Positions 8,191 to 16,467 of a stretch of 64,000 nt of DNA are shown piece after piece. The position numbers were made by a program, and so were the translations under genes. Below the pieces are notes generated by a model. The model searched no databases and had not been told where the DNA came from. It worked only from the letters and a program-made list of their open reading frames with translations. Location: contig NZ_JAUSWH010000004.1 of NCBI RefSeq assembly GCF_030815125.1, forward strand, positions 299,229 to 363,228. Reading direction: 5' to 3'. How positions within the stretch are numbered: position 1 is the first letter of the stretch; every line of letters begins with the position of its first letter. Origin of the DNA: Allorhizobium paknamense (GTDB taxonomy: Bacteria; Pseudomonadota; Alphaproteobacteria; Rhizobiales; Rhizobiaceae).

Positions 8191-8320
8191 GGGGAACATG
8201 ACAATAACCATTTCCCATACGGCCTTTGAATGCCACAATACCAGGAGCCCGGTCGCACGTCCGAGGGGACGGCGTGGGATTGCCGGTCAACAGGCGCCTT
8301 CGCGCGCCAACGGGATGGTT

Positions 8321-8890
8321 ATGGACGCAAAGACCGAGGACATGTCTCACCTTCTCGCGGCTGTGGCGCGGGACAGGGACAAAGAGGCATTCGAGACACT
8401 GTTTCGCCATTATGCTCCGCGCGTGAAGGCCTACATGGCCCGGCAGGCGCGTGACAGCCAGGCGGCTGAGGAACTGATGCAGGAAACCATGATGGCCGTC
8501 TGGAACAAGGCGGCACTTTTCGATCCGGAGCGGGGCAATGTCTCGGCCTGGATTTTCACCATTGCCCGTAATCTCAGGGTTTCGGCCTACCGCAAGGATC
8601 GCAGACCGGAATTCGATCCGCAGGATCCCGCCTTCGTGCCGGATGACGTGCCCTCCGCCGACGAGGAATACCAGAGCCGGCAGGAGGCGGAGCGCCTGCG
8701 CATCGCCATGCAGGATCTGCCCAGCGAGCAGCGCGAACTGCTCCAGCTTTCCTTCTTTAACGAAGTCTCTCACAGTACCATAGCCAAGGATCTCAACCTG
8801 CCGCTGGGAACGGTCAAATCCCGCATCCGCATGGCCTTTGCGAAGTTGCGTGCCGCCCTCGACGACAGGTTGATGGAGGACCATCGATGA
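8321..8890 (+). CDS. rpoE: ECF11-type RNA polymerase sigma factor (RpoE)
   Basis: About 189 residues from ATG 8321. Region 2 covers EAFETLFRHYAPRVKAYM through GNVSAWIFTIARNLRVSAYRKDRR; region 4 has the helix-turn-helix with NEVSHSTIAKDLNLPLGTVKSRIRMAF. Starts at 8315 and 8342 are possible and none has a strong ribosome site; the frame stays open upstream to 8162, but that part would cover the promoter. The gene overlaps the ChrR gene by 4 bases. In Rhodobacter the homologue is held by ChrR and released by singlet oxygen. The same promoter pattern at four places here argues that it controls phrB and both lipid/SDR operons. Confidence 0.9.
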   Translation: MDAKTEDMSHLLAAVARDRDKEAFETLFRHYAPRVKAYMARQARDSQAAEELMQETMMAVWNKAALFDPERGNVSAWIFTIARNLRVSAYRKDRRPEFDPQDPAFVPDDVPSADEEYQSRQEAERLRIAMQDLPSEQRELLQLSFFNEVSHSTIAKDLNLPLGTVKSRIRMAFAKLRAALDDRLMEDHR

Positions 8891-9567
8891 GCGTGCGCCA
8901 CCATGTCAGTGATGAATTGCTGCTGGATTATGCCAGCGGAAGTCTCAGCGAGGGCTGGGGACTGGCGGTTGCGACCCATCTGGCGCTGTGCCCGGAATGC
9001 CGGGTGCGGCTGGGACGTATCGAAGCGGCTGCCGGTGCCTTGATGGATGCGGATGACGTGACGGACGCGCAGGCTGCATCGGTGGACGCCTCCTGGGCCG
9101 CCATGCAGGCCCGAATGGCGGAGGCTGACGCACCCGCAACGGCAAAAACGCGGTCATCGACGCAGACGATGGGCAGGCCGGCTGCGATCCTGCCCGAACC
9201 TCTGCGCTCCTATGTCGGTGGTGATGTCGGGGAGTTGAAATGGAAGGCGCTTGGACGCGGGGCCTATCACATTCCCATCCGCACCAATGACGGTGAGACG
9301 AGCGTGCGGCTGCTGAGGATTCCCGCCGGCAAACCGGTGCCCGAACACACCCATGGCGGGCGGGAGCTGACGCTGGTTCTCGCTGGCAGTTTCCACGATG
9401 AAACCGGTCGCTTTGGCCGCGGCGATCTGGAGGACGCCGATTCCTCGCTGGAACACCAGCCGATCGCCGATGAAGGTGAAGACTGCATCTGTCTTGCCGT
9501 GACGGACGCGCCTTTGAAATTCAAAAGCCGTCTTTTGCGGATTATCCAGCCGGTTCTGGGGATCTGA
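8887..9567 (+). CDS. chrR: Zinc-binding anti-sigma factor ChrR
   Basis: 226 residues with two domains. The N-terminal anti-sigma domain has H6, H31, C35 and C38, exactly the zinc ligands and numbering known for Rhodobacter ChrR. The C-terminal cupin domain (about 117-215) has H154, H156, E160 and H190, plus C200 and C202; this is the Rhodobacter set (H141, H143, E147, H177, C187, C189) shifted by 13. The start overlaps the sigma factor stop (ATGA). It binds and blocks the sigma factor, and singlet oxygen triggers its turnover in the studied homologue. All sensing residues are intact, so a working switch is expected. Confidence 0.93.
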   Translation: MSVRHHVSDELLLDYASGSLSEGWGLAVATHLALCPECRVRLGRIEAAAGALMDADDVTDAQAASVDASWAAMQARMAEADAPATAKTRSSTQTMGRPAAILPEPLRSYVGGDVGELKWKALGRGAYHIPIRTNDGETSVRLLRIPAGKPVPEHTHGGRELTLVLAGSFHDETGRFGRGDLEDADSSLEHQPIADEGEDCICLAVTDAPLKFKSRLLRIIQPVLGI

Positions 9568-9635
9568 CCGGTCATTGCTGAGGTTATGACGACACTCTGG
9601 GGCGCCGCCGCGAGAACGGCTGCGAAGGGATATTC

Positions 9636-10043
9636 ATGCTGAAATTTGGCATCGCCTACCTCTCGACCGCCATCGTTTTCTTCGGTCTCGATTTCGTCTG
9701 GCTGGGAAAAGTTGCGACCAGTTTTTACAAATCCCGCATCGGCGAGATCATGCTGGACAAGCCGAATTTCACGGCGGCGGCGATCTTCTATCTCTTCTAT
9801 GTCGCGGGCATTGTCTACTTCGCCGTCGCCCCTGCCCTGCAGAGCGGCAGCCTCGCCACGGCCATCGTCAGCGGCGCCATCCTGGGTCTCATCGCCTATG
9901 GCACCTACGACATGACCAATCTGGCGACCCTGAAAAACTGGTCGCTGTCCATGAGCCTTGTGGACATGGCCTGGGGCACTTTTCTCACCGCCATTGCCGC
10001 AGCTGCCGGTTATGCCGTGACCAGCCGCTATCTGGCGGGCTGA
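9636..10043 (+). CDS. DUF2177 family membrane protein
   Basis: 135 residues, almost entirely hydrophobic with four predicted membrane segments and the family features FFGLDFVWLGK near the start and YGTYDMTNLATLKNWSL in the second half. Function is unknown. It starts 68 bases after chrR on the same strand, so it may be transcribed with the sigma/anti-sigma pair; I see no separate RpoE-type promoter. The weak ribosome site AAGGGA lies 7 bases before the ATG. Confidence 0.82.
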   Translation: MLKFGIAYLSTAIVFFGLDFVWLGKVATSFYKSRIGEIMLDKPNFTAAAIFYLFYVAGIVYFAVAPALQSGSLATAIVSGAILGLIAYGTYDMTNLATLKNWSLSMSLVDMAWGTFLTAIAAAAGYAVTSRYLAG

Positions 10044-10303
10044 CCTCCTGGTTTATAGTTTTCGCACCCCTGCTTCGTGACTGCGATGCTCCTTGAAGGA
10101 CCGGGTTTCACGTGAATCCGGCTTGATTGATCAAACGGAACTGCCACATTCTTCGCGTAACACGACCATCATGCCTTGCTTTGAGCCGCGATTGGACGCA
10201 AACGACTGAGAGCAGGACAGGATACCTCTTTCGAAGAAGAGCATTGACCGCAAAGGCGGCTGCCGGTTTTCCGGTCAATGCGTCAGGTTTACGCGAGGAT
10301 GCC

Positions 10304-11200
10304 ATGAGCGACACGAAATTTCCGCCGGAAAACAATTTGCCTGCCGGCTATGAGCCACCGAAGGTCTGGAGCCCGGAGGCGGGCAATGGCGGCCAGTTCG
10401 CCAGTATCAACCGGCCTGTTGCCGGCCCGACCCATGACAAGGACTTGCCGGTGGGCAAGCATGGGCTCCAGCTTTATTCGCTGGCGACGCCCAACGGCCA
10501 GAAGGTCACCATCCTGCTCGAAGAATTGCTGGAAGCAGGCCACAAGGATGCTGACTACGATGCCTGGCTGATCACCATCGGCAAGGGTGAGCAGTTCGGT
10601 TCCGGCTTCGTGGACGTCAACCCCAATTCCAAGATCCCGGCGCTGATGGACCACAAGCCGAAGGACGGCGGCGCGCCGGTGCGGCTGTTCGAATCCGGCT
10701 CCATCCTCGTCTATCTGGCCGACAAGTTCGGCGCCTTCCTGCCCACGGAGCCGCGGGCCCGCGCCGAGGTGATGAACTGGCTGTTCTGGCAGATGGGCTC
10801 CGCCCCCTTTGTCGGCGGCGGCTTTGGCCATTTCTTCGCCTATGCGCCGGTCAAGATCCAGTATGCCATCGACCGCTATGCCATGGAGGCCAAGCGGCAG
10901 ATGGACGTGCTGAACCGGCAGTTGGCCCATCATCGCTTCGTGGCCGGGGATGCGTATTCCATCGCCGACATGGCCATCTGGCCGTGGTATGGACGGCTGG
11001 CGCTTGACCAGTCCTATCCGAATGCGGGCACCTTCCTCGCCACCCACGAATATGAACATGTGGTGCGCTGGGCCAAGGAGGTCGCGGCCCGTCCGGGCGT
11101 CAAACGTGGTATTGTGGTCAACAAGGCCTCCGGCGATCCCGGCACCTTCCTGCCCGAACGCCACGATGCCTCGGACTTCGATGGGCTGACGCTTGGTTGA
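10304..11200 (+). CDS. yghU: YghU-type glutathione-dependent disulfide-bond oxidoreductase
   Basis: 298 residues, aligned throughout with E. coli YghU: KVWSPEAGNGGQFASINRPV at the start, GKHGLQLYSLATPNGQKVT, the VNPNSKIPAL active-site loop, ESGSILVYLADKFG and a C-terminal helical domain with MNWLFWQMGSAPFVGGGFGH. The family binds two glutathiones and reduces disulfides and organic hydroperoxides. ATG 10304 has a GAGGA site 4 bases upstream; the open frame back to 10127 is not needed. A hairpin (AAGGAGC/GCTCCTT, 11229-11249) follows the stop and may end the transcript. The 10044-10303 gap shows no clear signal. Confidence 0.92.
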   Translation: MSDTKFPPENNLPAGYEPPKVWSPEAGNGGQFASINRPVAGPTHDKDLPVGKHGLQLYSLATPNGQKVTILLEELLEAGHKDADYDAWLITIGKGEQFGSGFVDVNPNSKIPALMDHKPKDGGAPVRLFESGSILVYLADKFGAFLPTEPRARAEVMNWLFWQMGSAPFVGGGFGHFFAYAPVKIQYAIDRYAMEAKRQMDVLNRQLAHHRFVAGDAYSIADMAIWPWYGRLALDQSYPNAGTFLATHEYEHVVRWAKEVAARPGVKRGIVVNKASGDPGTFLPERHDASDFDGLTLG

Positions 11201-11272
11201 TCCTGAAGTGATCTGACAATAACGGATGAAGGAGCAGTTTTTGCTCCTTCTCGCAATCCAAAATACGGACTT

Positions 11273-11375
11273 AGAGCGCTTTTCGATCTGATTGAATCAG
11301 ATCAGCGCTCTAAATATTTTATTTTTGAAGCATAATCTTGTCGACCCTCGTTTCACTCCGGTCGGATTATGCTCT
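11273..11375 (+). repeat. R5 repeat, copy 1
   Basis: Two joined palindromes: AGAGCGC...GCGCTCT enclosing a GATCTGAT/ATCAGATC inner stem, then AGCATAATC (11329-11337) paired with GATTATGCT (11365-11373). A second copy lies at 35261-35362 in the opposite orientation. Confidence 0.85.
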
Positions 11376-11393
11376 AGACGACTGGAGAGACGC

Positions 11394-11771
11394 GTGGCCA
11401 ACCTTCCCGAGATGACGAAACACCGGGGCTTTCCTTCGGGAATGCCGGGAACGGGCATCCAGTTCACCATTCGCCGCGCCAATCCGAAAGGCGTGACCCC
11501 GCTAAAGAACATCCCCCGACGGGGCCGTCCCGGCACCAAGGAACACCGCATCGACGCGGCCTTCCTGCATGCGCTGTGGCATCATTTCGGTGCGGAACCC
11601 TTTGAACGCGGCAATCTCGATGCCGCGCGTCTCAACCTGCTGTTTGGCCGCGAGGTCATACCGGCGGGCAAGGATTTCGATCCGCTCTCCTATGAGGCGA
11701 TGCTGGTCATCAACGAAAAAGTGGCAAGGCAGACCTTTCCGGAATCCTTCGAGGACGAGTTCGAGGTGTAA
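11394..11771 (+). CDS. Hypothetical protein between two repeat elements
   Basis: About 125 residues from GTG 11394, which has GGAGAG 4-5 bases upstream; an ATG at 11412 is the alternative. Reading further upstream would translate the R5 repeat, which is not credible. The sequence has a basic, glycine-rich front (KHRGFPSGMPGTG, IPRRGRPGTKEHR), a helical middle (DAAFLHALWHHFGAEPFERG) and an acidic end (FEDEFEV). I do not recognise the family. It stands alone, with R5 just upstream and R2 just downstream. Confidence 0.6.
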   Translation: MANLPEMTKHRGFPSGMPGTGIQFTIRRANPKGVTPLKNIPRRGRPGTKEHRIDAAFLHALWHHFGAEPFERGNLDAARLNLLFGREVIPAGKDFDPLSYEAMLVINEKVARQTFPESFEDEFEV

Positions 11772-11800
11772 CACCCCGTCTCCCGGAGCGGGCAGCGGCT

Positions 11801-11928
11801 TATACGAGGAGTCATTGAAAATGACTCTTCGTATTCCCCTTTCGAATATCTCAAGCCGTTGATGCATTTGAGATATTCGAAATTCTTTCAAGGCGAGGAT
11901 GCGTTAGCATCTTCGAGCCTTGGTATTA
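11801..11928 (+). repeat. R2 repeat, copy 1 (about 128 bp, three hairpins)
   Basis: Three palindromes in series: TACGAgGAg...CTCTTCGTA, TTTCGAATATCTCAA with TTGAGATATTCGAAA, and AAGGCGAGGATGC with GCATCTTCGAGCCTT. The last three bases are the stop codon of the SDR gene on the minus strand. The second copy (19553-19678) differs at only a few positions. Confidence 0.88.
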
Positions 11929-12690
11929 CGCCATCAACTGTCCGCCATTCACCTCCAGAACCTGACCGGTGATATAGCCGGAAAGGCTTGCCGCCGCGAG
12001 AAACAGATAGGAGGGCGCGCAGTCTTCCGCCGTGCCCAGCCTTTGCAGCGGTATGGACTTGCGGGTCGCCTCCAGCTTTTCGGCGCTGGAATAGCGCTGG
12101 TGAAAATCCGTATCGATGGTGCCGGGAGAGACGCAATTGACGCGGATGCCATCTGGCGCAAGTTCCCGCGCCAAAGCCCGCGACCATGTAGAAATGAAGG
12201 CCTTGGACGCCGAGTAAAGAGAAGAACCGGGGCTGCCGCCGGTGCGGGCCGAAATCGATACCGTGTTGACGATCGCCGCTTCCTTGGCCTGTTTCAGCAG
12301 CGGTAACAGCGCCGTGGTCAGTTCCACCACCGAAGTCTGGTTGAGACGCACCACGCTTTCATATTGTTGCGGGGTCAGCCCTTCGGCGGGAAACCGGCCC
12401 TGCATGGTCCCGGCATTGTTGATAAGAACGTCGATATGATCCGTTTCCGCCTGCACGGTGTTGGCGAAGAGGTCCACGCCATTATGGCTCAGAAAATCCG
12501 CCGCGATCAATCGTGCCCGGCCCTGCCGCTCCGCCTCGGCCAGCGGCCCCTCCTTCGGCAGGCTGCGCCCCGCATGGGCAATCACCATCGCCCCATGCGC
12601 CAGAAAGGCCTCAGCCGTCGCCAGCCCGATGCCGCGTCCCGCCCCGGTGATCACCACCGTCCTGCCCTTGAAAAGCTCCCTGTCGAACAT
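11926..12690 (-). CDS. Short-chain dehydrogenase/reductase next to glpR
   Basis: 254 residues. TGAGRGIG at residues 14-21 binds the cofactor, NNAG is near residue 89 and the catalytic SLYSASKAF (YxxxK) is near residue 156; the end, QVLEVNGGQLMA, is typical of classical SDRs. ATG 12690 has a GGGAGG site. It is divergent from glpR. The motif TTTCGTTTTCTTTCGG just upstream of its ribosome site recurs, inverted, in front of glpR, so it may be under the same repressor. Substrate is unknown; a polyol or sugar would fit the context. Confidence 0.88.
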   Translation of the reverse strand: MFDRELFKGRTVVITGAGRGIGLATAEAFLAHGAMVIAHAGRSLPKEGPLAEAERQGRARLIAADFLSHNGVDLFANTVQAETDHIDVLINNAGTMQGRFPAEGLTPQQYESVVRLNQTSVVELTTALLPLLKQAKEAAIVNTVSISARTGGSPGSSLYSASKAFISTWSRALARELAPDGIRVNCVSPGTIDTDFHQRYSSAEKLEATRKSIPLQRLGTAEDCAPSYLFLAAASLSGYITGQVLEVNGGQLMA

Positions 12691-12700
12691 GCATCCTCCC

Positions 12701-12716
12701 TTTCGTTTTCTTTCGG
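12701..12716 (-). promoter_or_regulatory. Candidate GlpR operator at the SDR promoter
   Basis: TTTCGTTTTCTTTCGG (plus strand) directly upstream of the SDR ribosome site. A near-identical 14-base core in the opposite orientation lies before glpR at 12877-12893. DeoR-family repressors often bind TTTCG-type repeats; assignment to GlpR is by position only. Confidence 0.4.
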
Positions 12717-12778
12717 TTTTTGACTCTACCCACCTTTTCGAAAATTGCACCCGCCCGAGTTATTTGAAGTCCCCGCCC

Positions 12779-12868
12779 GGACGGAAAACCGCGCTACACT
12801 TTTCCTGGAGGTGCTTTCTTTTGCGCACCTCCGGACGGAAAACCGCCCTACACTTTTCCTGGAGGTGC
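12779..12868 (+). repeat. Two R1 repeats between the SDR gene and glpR
   Basis: Core copies at 12779-12814 and 12825-12868. The second has a full outer stem GCACCTCC/GGAGGTGC and an inner GGAAAA/TTTTCC stem with a CCGCCCTACAC loop. The first lacks its upstream outer arm. Unusually for this family they lie between divergent starts, not at gene ends. Confidence 0.82.
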
Positions 12869-12876
12869 TTTAAGAT

Positions 12877-12893
12877 GAAAGAAAAACGAAACC
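12877..12893 (+). promoter_or_regulatory. Candidate GlpR autoregulatory operator
   Basis: GAAAGAAAAACGAAACC, the inverse of the TTTCGTTTT(T)CTTTC motif found before the divergent SDR gene. It sits 12 bases before the glpR start codon, so a bound repressor would block its own expression. Confidence 0.4.
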
Positions 12894-12905
12894 AGGGAAA
12901 CACGC

Positions 12906-13679
12906 ATGTTCCTCTCTCCCCGCCAGACTCAGATTTTGGATATTGCCAAGGCCGAGGGCCGGGTGCTGGTGGAGGAACTGGCGAACCGCTTTTCCGTGAC
13001 ACCCCAGACCATCCGCAAGGATCTGAACGATCTGTGTGAATCCCGCCAGCTCACGCGCGTGCATGGCGGCGCGATTTTTCCAAGCGGCGCGGAAAACGTA
13101 CGCTATGAAGCCCGCCGCTCCATCGCCGCCCCGGAAAAGCAGGCGATTGGCCGCGCCGCCGCCAGCCTCATTCCCAACAATGCCTCGCTTTTCATCAATA
13201 TCGGCACCACCACGGAAGCCGTGGGGGAAGCGCTGCTCGACCATAAAGAATTGATGGTCATTACCAATAACATCAATGTGGCCAATCGCTTGCGGGTTTT
13301 CCCGGCAATAGAGGTGGTGATTGCCGGTGGCGTGGTGCGTGGCTCGGATGGCGGGATCGTCGGGGAAGCGGCGGTAGATTTCATCCGGCAGTTCAAGGTG
13401 GATTATGCCGTGATCGGCGTCTCGGCCATCGACCATGACGGCGCGCTTCTGGACTATGACTACCGCGAGGTGAAGGTAGCGCAGGCGATCATGGCCAATG
13501 CCCGGCATGTGATCCTGGTGGCCGATTCCTCGAAATTCGAACGCGCCGCCCCCGTGCGCATCGGTCATCTTTCACAGGTTCATACCTTCATTACCGATGT
13601 CTGCTCGGTTCCGGCGCTTAAAACCATCTGCCGCGAGCACGGCGTCCGGCTGATCGAGGCTGAGGGAGAAGCTCCGTAA
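12906..13679 (+). CDS. glpR: DeoR-family transcriptional repressor of glycerol genes
   Basis: 257 residues with an N-terminal winged helix-turn-helix (PRQTQILDIAKAEGRVLVEE, then VTPQTIRKDLNDL) and a C-terminal sugar-phosphate sensor domain with INIGTTTEAVGEAL and GGVVRGSDGGIVGEAA. E. coli GlpR has the same layout and responds to glycerol-3-phosphate. It lies directly upstream of glpD and the glpSTPQUV transporter genes on the same strand, which is strong support for the name. A 116-base gap to glpD leaves room for a separate operator there. Confidence 0.92.
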   Translation: MFLSPRQTQILDIAKAEGRVLVEELANRFSVTPQTIRKDLNDLCESRQLTRVHGGAIFPSGAENVRYEARRSIAAPEKQAIGRAAASLIPNNASLFINIGTTTEAVGEALLDHKELMVITNNINVANRLRVFPAIEVVIAGGVVRGSDGGIVGEAAVDFIRQFKVDYAVIGVSAIDHDGALLDYDYREVKVAQAIMANARHVILVADSSKFERAAPVRIGHLSQVHTFITDVCSVPALKTICREHGVRLIEAEGEAP

Positions 13680-13764
13680 ATTTTCTGTGAAAGTTTCATT
13701 TGACATTCGCTATAGGTTCGCTTTACCTATCCTGACTTTCGCAATTTGCTGTTTTGCTGCATCG

Positions 13765-13792
13765 CGAAACAGGAGGGGCGAAACAGGAGGGG
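13765..13792 (+). repeat. Tandem 14-bp duplication carrying the glpD ribosome site
   Basis: The 14-mer CGAAACAGGAGGGG occurs twice in a row (13765-13778 and 13779-13792). Each unit holds an AGGAGG. Only the second is correctly spaced for the GTG at 13796. Confidence 0.85.
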
Positions 13793-13795
13793 TTC

Positions 13796-15307
13796 GTGTC
13801 CGAAGGTCAGGTTTTCGACATTTTCGTCGTCGGCGGCGGCATCAATGGCTGCGGCATCGCCCGGGATGCGGTGGGCCGGGGCTATTCGGTCGCGCTGGCG
13901 GAAATGAATGATTTTGCCTCCGGCACGTCTTCCGGCGCCACCAAGCTCATTCACGGCGGGTTGCGCTATCTGGAGCACTACGAGTTTCGCCTCGTGCGCG
14001 AAGCCCTGATGGAGCGCGAAGTGCTGTGGGCCATGGCCCCGCACATCATCTGGCCCATGCGCTTCGTTCTGCCGTTTCATAAGGGCGGCATCCGCCCAGC
14101 CTGGCTGATCCGGCTGGGGCTTTTCCTCTATGACCATCTCGGCGGCCGCAAGCTTCTGCCTGCCACCCGCTCGCTCAACATGCGCAAGGACCCGGCGGGC
14201 AAGCCGCTGAAGCCGCTCTTTACCCGTGCCTTCGAATATTCCGACGGCTGGGTGGATGATGCCCGTCTCGTGGTGCTGAACGCTCGCGACGCCGCCGACA
14301 AGGGCGCCACCATTCTCAGCCGTCACCGCGTTCTCGGGGCGCGGCGTGAGAATGGGATCTGGGTGATCGAGGTGGAAGACCGCGCCAATCGGAGCCGCAA
14401 GACATATAAGGCGAAGATGCTGGTCAATGCAGCCGGTCCCTGGGTGGATCAGGTTCTCTCAGGCGCCATGGGCAAGAACCGGGCGCATAATGTGCGGCTT
14501 GTTCAGGGCAGTCATATCGTCGTGAAAAAGAAATTCGACGATCCGCGCGCCTATTTCTTCCAGAACCCGGATAACCGCATCATTTTTGCCATTCCCTATG
14601 AAACCGATTTCACGCTGATCGGCACCACCGACCGGGATTACAAGGGCGACCCCAAGGACGTGGCGATTTCCGACGAAGAGACGGATTATCTCTGCGCCTG
14701 CGCCAGCGAATATTTCGCCGAACCGGTGACGCGGGACGATATTGTCTGGACCTATTCCGCCGTGCGTCCGCTGTTTGACGACGGTGCTTCGAAAGCCCAG
14801 GAAGCAACCCGGGATTACGTGCTGAAGATCGACCAGCCGGAAGGCGGCGCGCCGCTTCTCAACGTGTTCGGCGGCAAGCTCACCACCTATCGCCGCCTTG
14901 GCGAACATGCCTTGGAAAAGATTGGCGAGACCATCGGCGTCAAGGGTACTCCCTGGACAGGCCGCAGCCATCTGCCGGGCGGAGAATTTCAGCCGACCGG
15001 CTATGAGGGTGAAGTCGGCAAGCTGAAGCGCGCCTTCCCTTTCCTGTCCGACCGTCACGCCAAGCGGCTGATCCGCTGCTATGGCACGCTGGCGCATACC
15101 ATGCTGGACAGCGCCAGAACCGAAAATGACCTTGGCCGGCACTTTGGCGGCACGCTCTATCAGACGGAAGTCGACTGGCTGATTGCCCGCGAATGGGCGA
15201 CAACGGCTGAGGACATTCTCTGGCGGCGCACAAAGCAAGGCCTGTTCCTGAGCCGAGACGAGGCAAAGGGGCTGGAGGAGTACATGGATACGGCCCGGGC
15301 GGCTTGA
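13796..15307 (+). CDS. glpD: Aerobic glycerol-3-phosphate dehydrogenase
   Basis: 503 residues. Oxidises sn-glycerol-3-phosphate to dihydroxyacetone phosphate at the inner membrane, passing electrons to quinone. FAD-binding DIFVVGGGINGCGIARDAVGRG opens the protein (quoted in part: GGGINGCG), followed by GTSSGATKLIHGGLRYLE and, near residue 350, GGKLTTYRRLGEHALE. The start is GTG 13796, with AGGAGG 5 bases upstream; this region is a tandem 14-base duplication, so there are two such sites. It is the first structural gene of the glycerol block, 65 bases before glpS. Confidence 0.94.
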   Translation: MSEGQVFDIFVVGGGINGCGIARDAVGRGYSVALAEMNDFASGTSSGATKLIHGGLRYLEHYEFRLVREALMEREVLWAMAPHIIWPMRFVLPFHKGGIRPAWLIRLGLFLYDHLGGRKLLPATRSLNMRKDPAGKPLKPLFTRAFEYSDGWVDDARLVVLNARDAADKGATILSRHRVLGARRENGIWVIEVEDRANRSRKTYKAKMLVNAAGPWVDQVLSGAMGKNRAHNVRLVQGSHIVVKKKFDDPRAYFFQNPDNRIIFAIPYETDFTLIGTTDRDYKGDPKDVAISDEETDYLCACASEYFAEPVTRDDIVWTYSAVRPLFDDGASKAQEATRDYVLKIDQPEGGAPLLNVFGGKLTTYRRLGEHALEKIGETIGVKGTPWTGRSHLPGGEFQPTGYEGEVGKLKRAFPFLSDRHAKRLIRCYGTLAHTMLDSARTENDLGRHFGGTLYQTEVDWLIAREWATTAEDILWRRTKQGLFLSRDEAKGLEEYMDTARAA

Positions 15308-15372
15308 TCTGCGAAGCCTGTTTGGCTTTGCCCATAAAAACATGTCGCCGGGTTGGAGGAGGCCTGACGCAT

Positions 15373-16467
15373 ATGCTGGAATTACGCAACCTGTCCAAGG
15401 TTGTCGCGGGGGATACGCATATCCATCCGACGACATTGACGCTGCAACGCGGCTCGCTCAACGTGCTGCTGGGACCGACGCTGTCTGGAAAAACAAGCCT
15501 CATGCGGCTGATGGCGGGGCTGGACAAGCCCACCTCCGGGCAGCTCTTCTTTGACGGCAAGGATGTCACCGGCGTTCGGGTGCAGGATCGCTCGGTGGCC
15601 ATGGTCTACCAGCAATTCATCAACTATCCGGCGCTCACCGTTTACGAAAACATTGCTTCGCCGCTGCGCATCCGCAAGGTGGAGAAGGCCGAGATCGACC
15701 GGCAGGTCCGCCGCGCCGCCGATCTGCTGAAGCTCACGCCCTATCTGGAACGCACCCCGCTCAACCTCTCCGGCGGGCAGCAGCAGCGCACGGCGCTGGC
15801 CCGCGCCATCGTCAAGCAGGCAAGCCTCGTGCTGCTGGATGAGCCGCTGGCCAATCTCGATTACAAGCTGCGGGAGGAATTGCGGGAGGAACTGCCGAAA
15901 ATCTTTGCCGAATCCGGCGCGATTTTCGTTTATGCCACCACGGAACCGTCCGAAGCACTGCTTTTGGGCGGCAATACCGCCACGCTTTCGCAAGGCCGCA
16001 TCACGCAGTTCGGGCCGACTATCGAGGTCTACCGCCGCCCGCAGGATCTGATGACCGCGAAAACCTTTGCCGATCCGCCGCTGAACACGGTGGAGGCAGC
16101 GCGGCGCGGTGCGGACTTCGTGATCGCCACCGGCCAGAGCATCCCGGTGCCGCCGCATCTTGCCGATGTGCCTGAGGGCGCGGTCACCCTTGCCTTCCAG
16201 CCGCACCATCTCTCCCCCCGCGCCGAGGGCACTGACGCCAGCGCACTGCAAGCCCGCTCGATGATTTCCGAAATTTCCGGCTCGGAAAGCTTCATCCATC
16301 TTGGGCTGGGGGACGCCCGCTGGGTCATGCTCACCCACGGCATTCACGAGGTGGAGGCGGAGCGGGAGTTTACGGTCTATCTCGACCGGCGACACCTGAT
16401 GGCCTTCGACGGAACGGGCCGTGCGCTTGGGAAGAACGCCCCGGCACATGATGGGATGGAGGCTTGA
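15373..16467 (+). CDS. glpS: Glycerol ABC transporter, ATP-binding subunit GlpS
   Basis: 364 residues of the MalK/UgpC-like type: ATPase domain to about 235, then a C-terminal regulatory domain. Walker A is GPTLSGKTS, the signature LSGGQQQR is intact and Walker B is VLLDEP. The switch (H-loop) histidine is missing: where MalK has VTHDQ, GlpS has ATTEP. Its partner GlpT shows the opposite defects, so the two probably form one working and one inactive ATP site. GGAGGAGG lies 10 bases before ATG 15373. It ends one base before glpT begins. Confidence 0.92.
   Translation: MLELRNLSKVVAGDTHIHPTTLTLQRGSLNVLLGPTLSGKTSLMRLMAGLDKPTSGQLFFDGKDVTGVRVQDRSVAMVYQQFINYPALTVYENIASPLRIRKVEKAEIDRQVRRAADLLKLTPYLERTPLNLSGGQQQRTALARAIVKQASLVLLDEPLANLDYKLREELREELPKIFAESGAIFVYATTEPSEALLLGGNTATLSQGRITQFGPTIEVYRRPQDLMTAKTFADPPLNTVEAARRGADFVIATGQSIPVPPHLADVPEGAVTLAFQPHHLSPRAEGTDASALQARSMISEISGSESFIHLGLGDARWVMLTHGIHEVEAEREFTVYLDRRHLMAFDGTGRALGKNAPAHDGMEA

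Noticed and set aside
8162..8314. A longer start for the sigma factor (GTG 8162 or ATG 8189/8198)
   Set aside because: It would place the start inside or before the TGATCC-N16-CGTAAT promoter, and the extra residues do not look like a sigma factor.
10081..10161. RpoE-type promoter upstream of yghU
   Set aside because: TGATCA and CGTAAC are present but 22 bases apart, and GAATCC-N16 leads to CGGAAC; neither fits the pattern of the four good sites.
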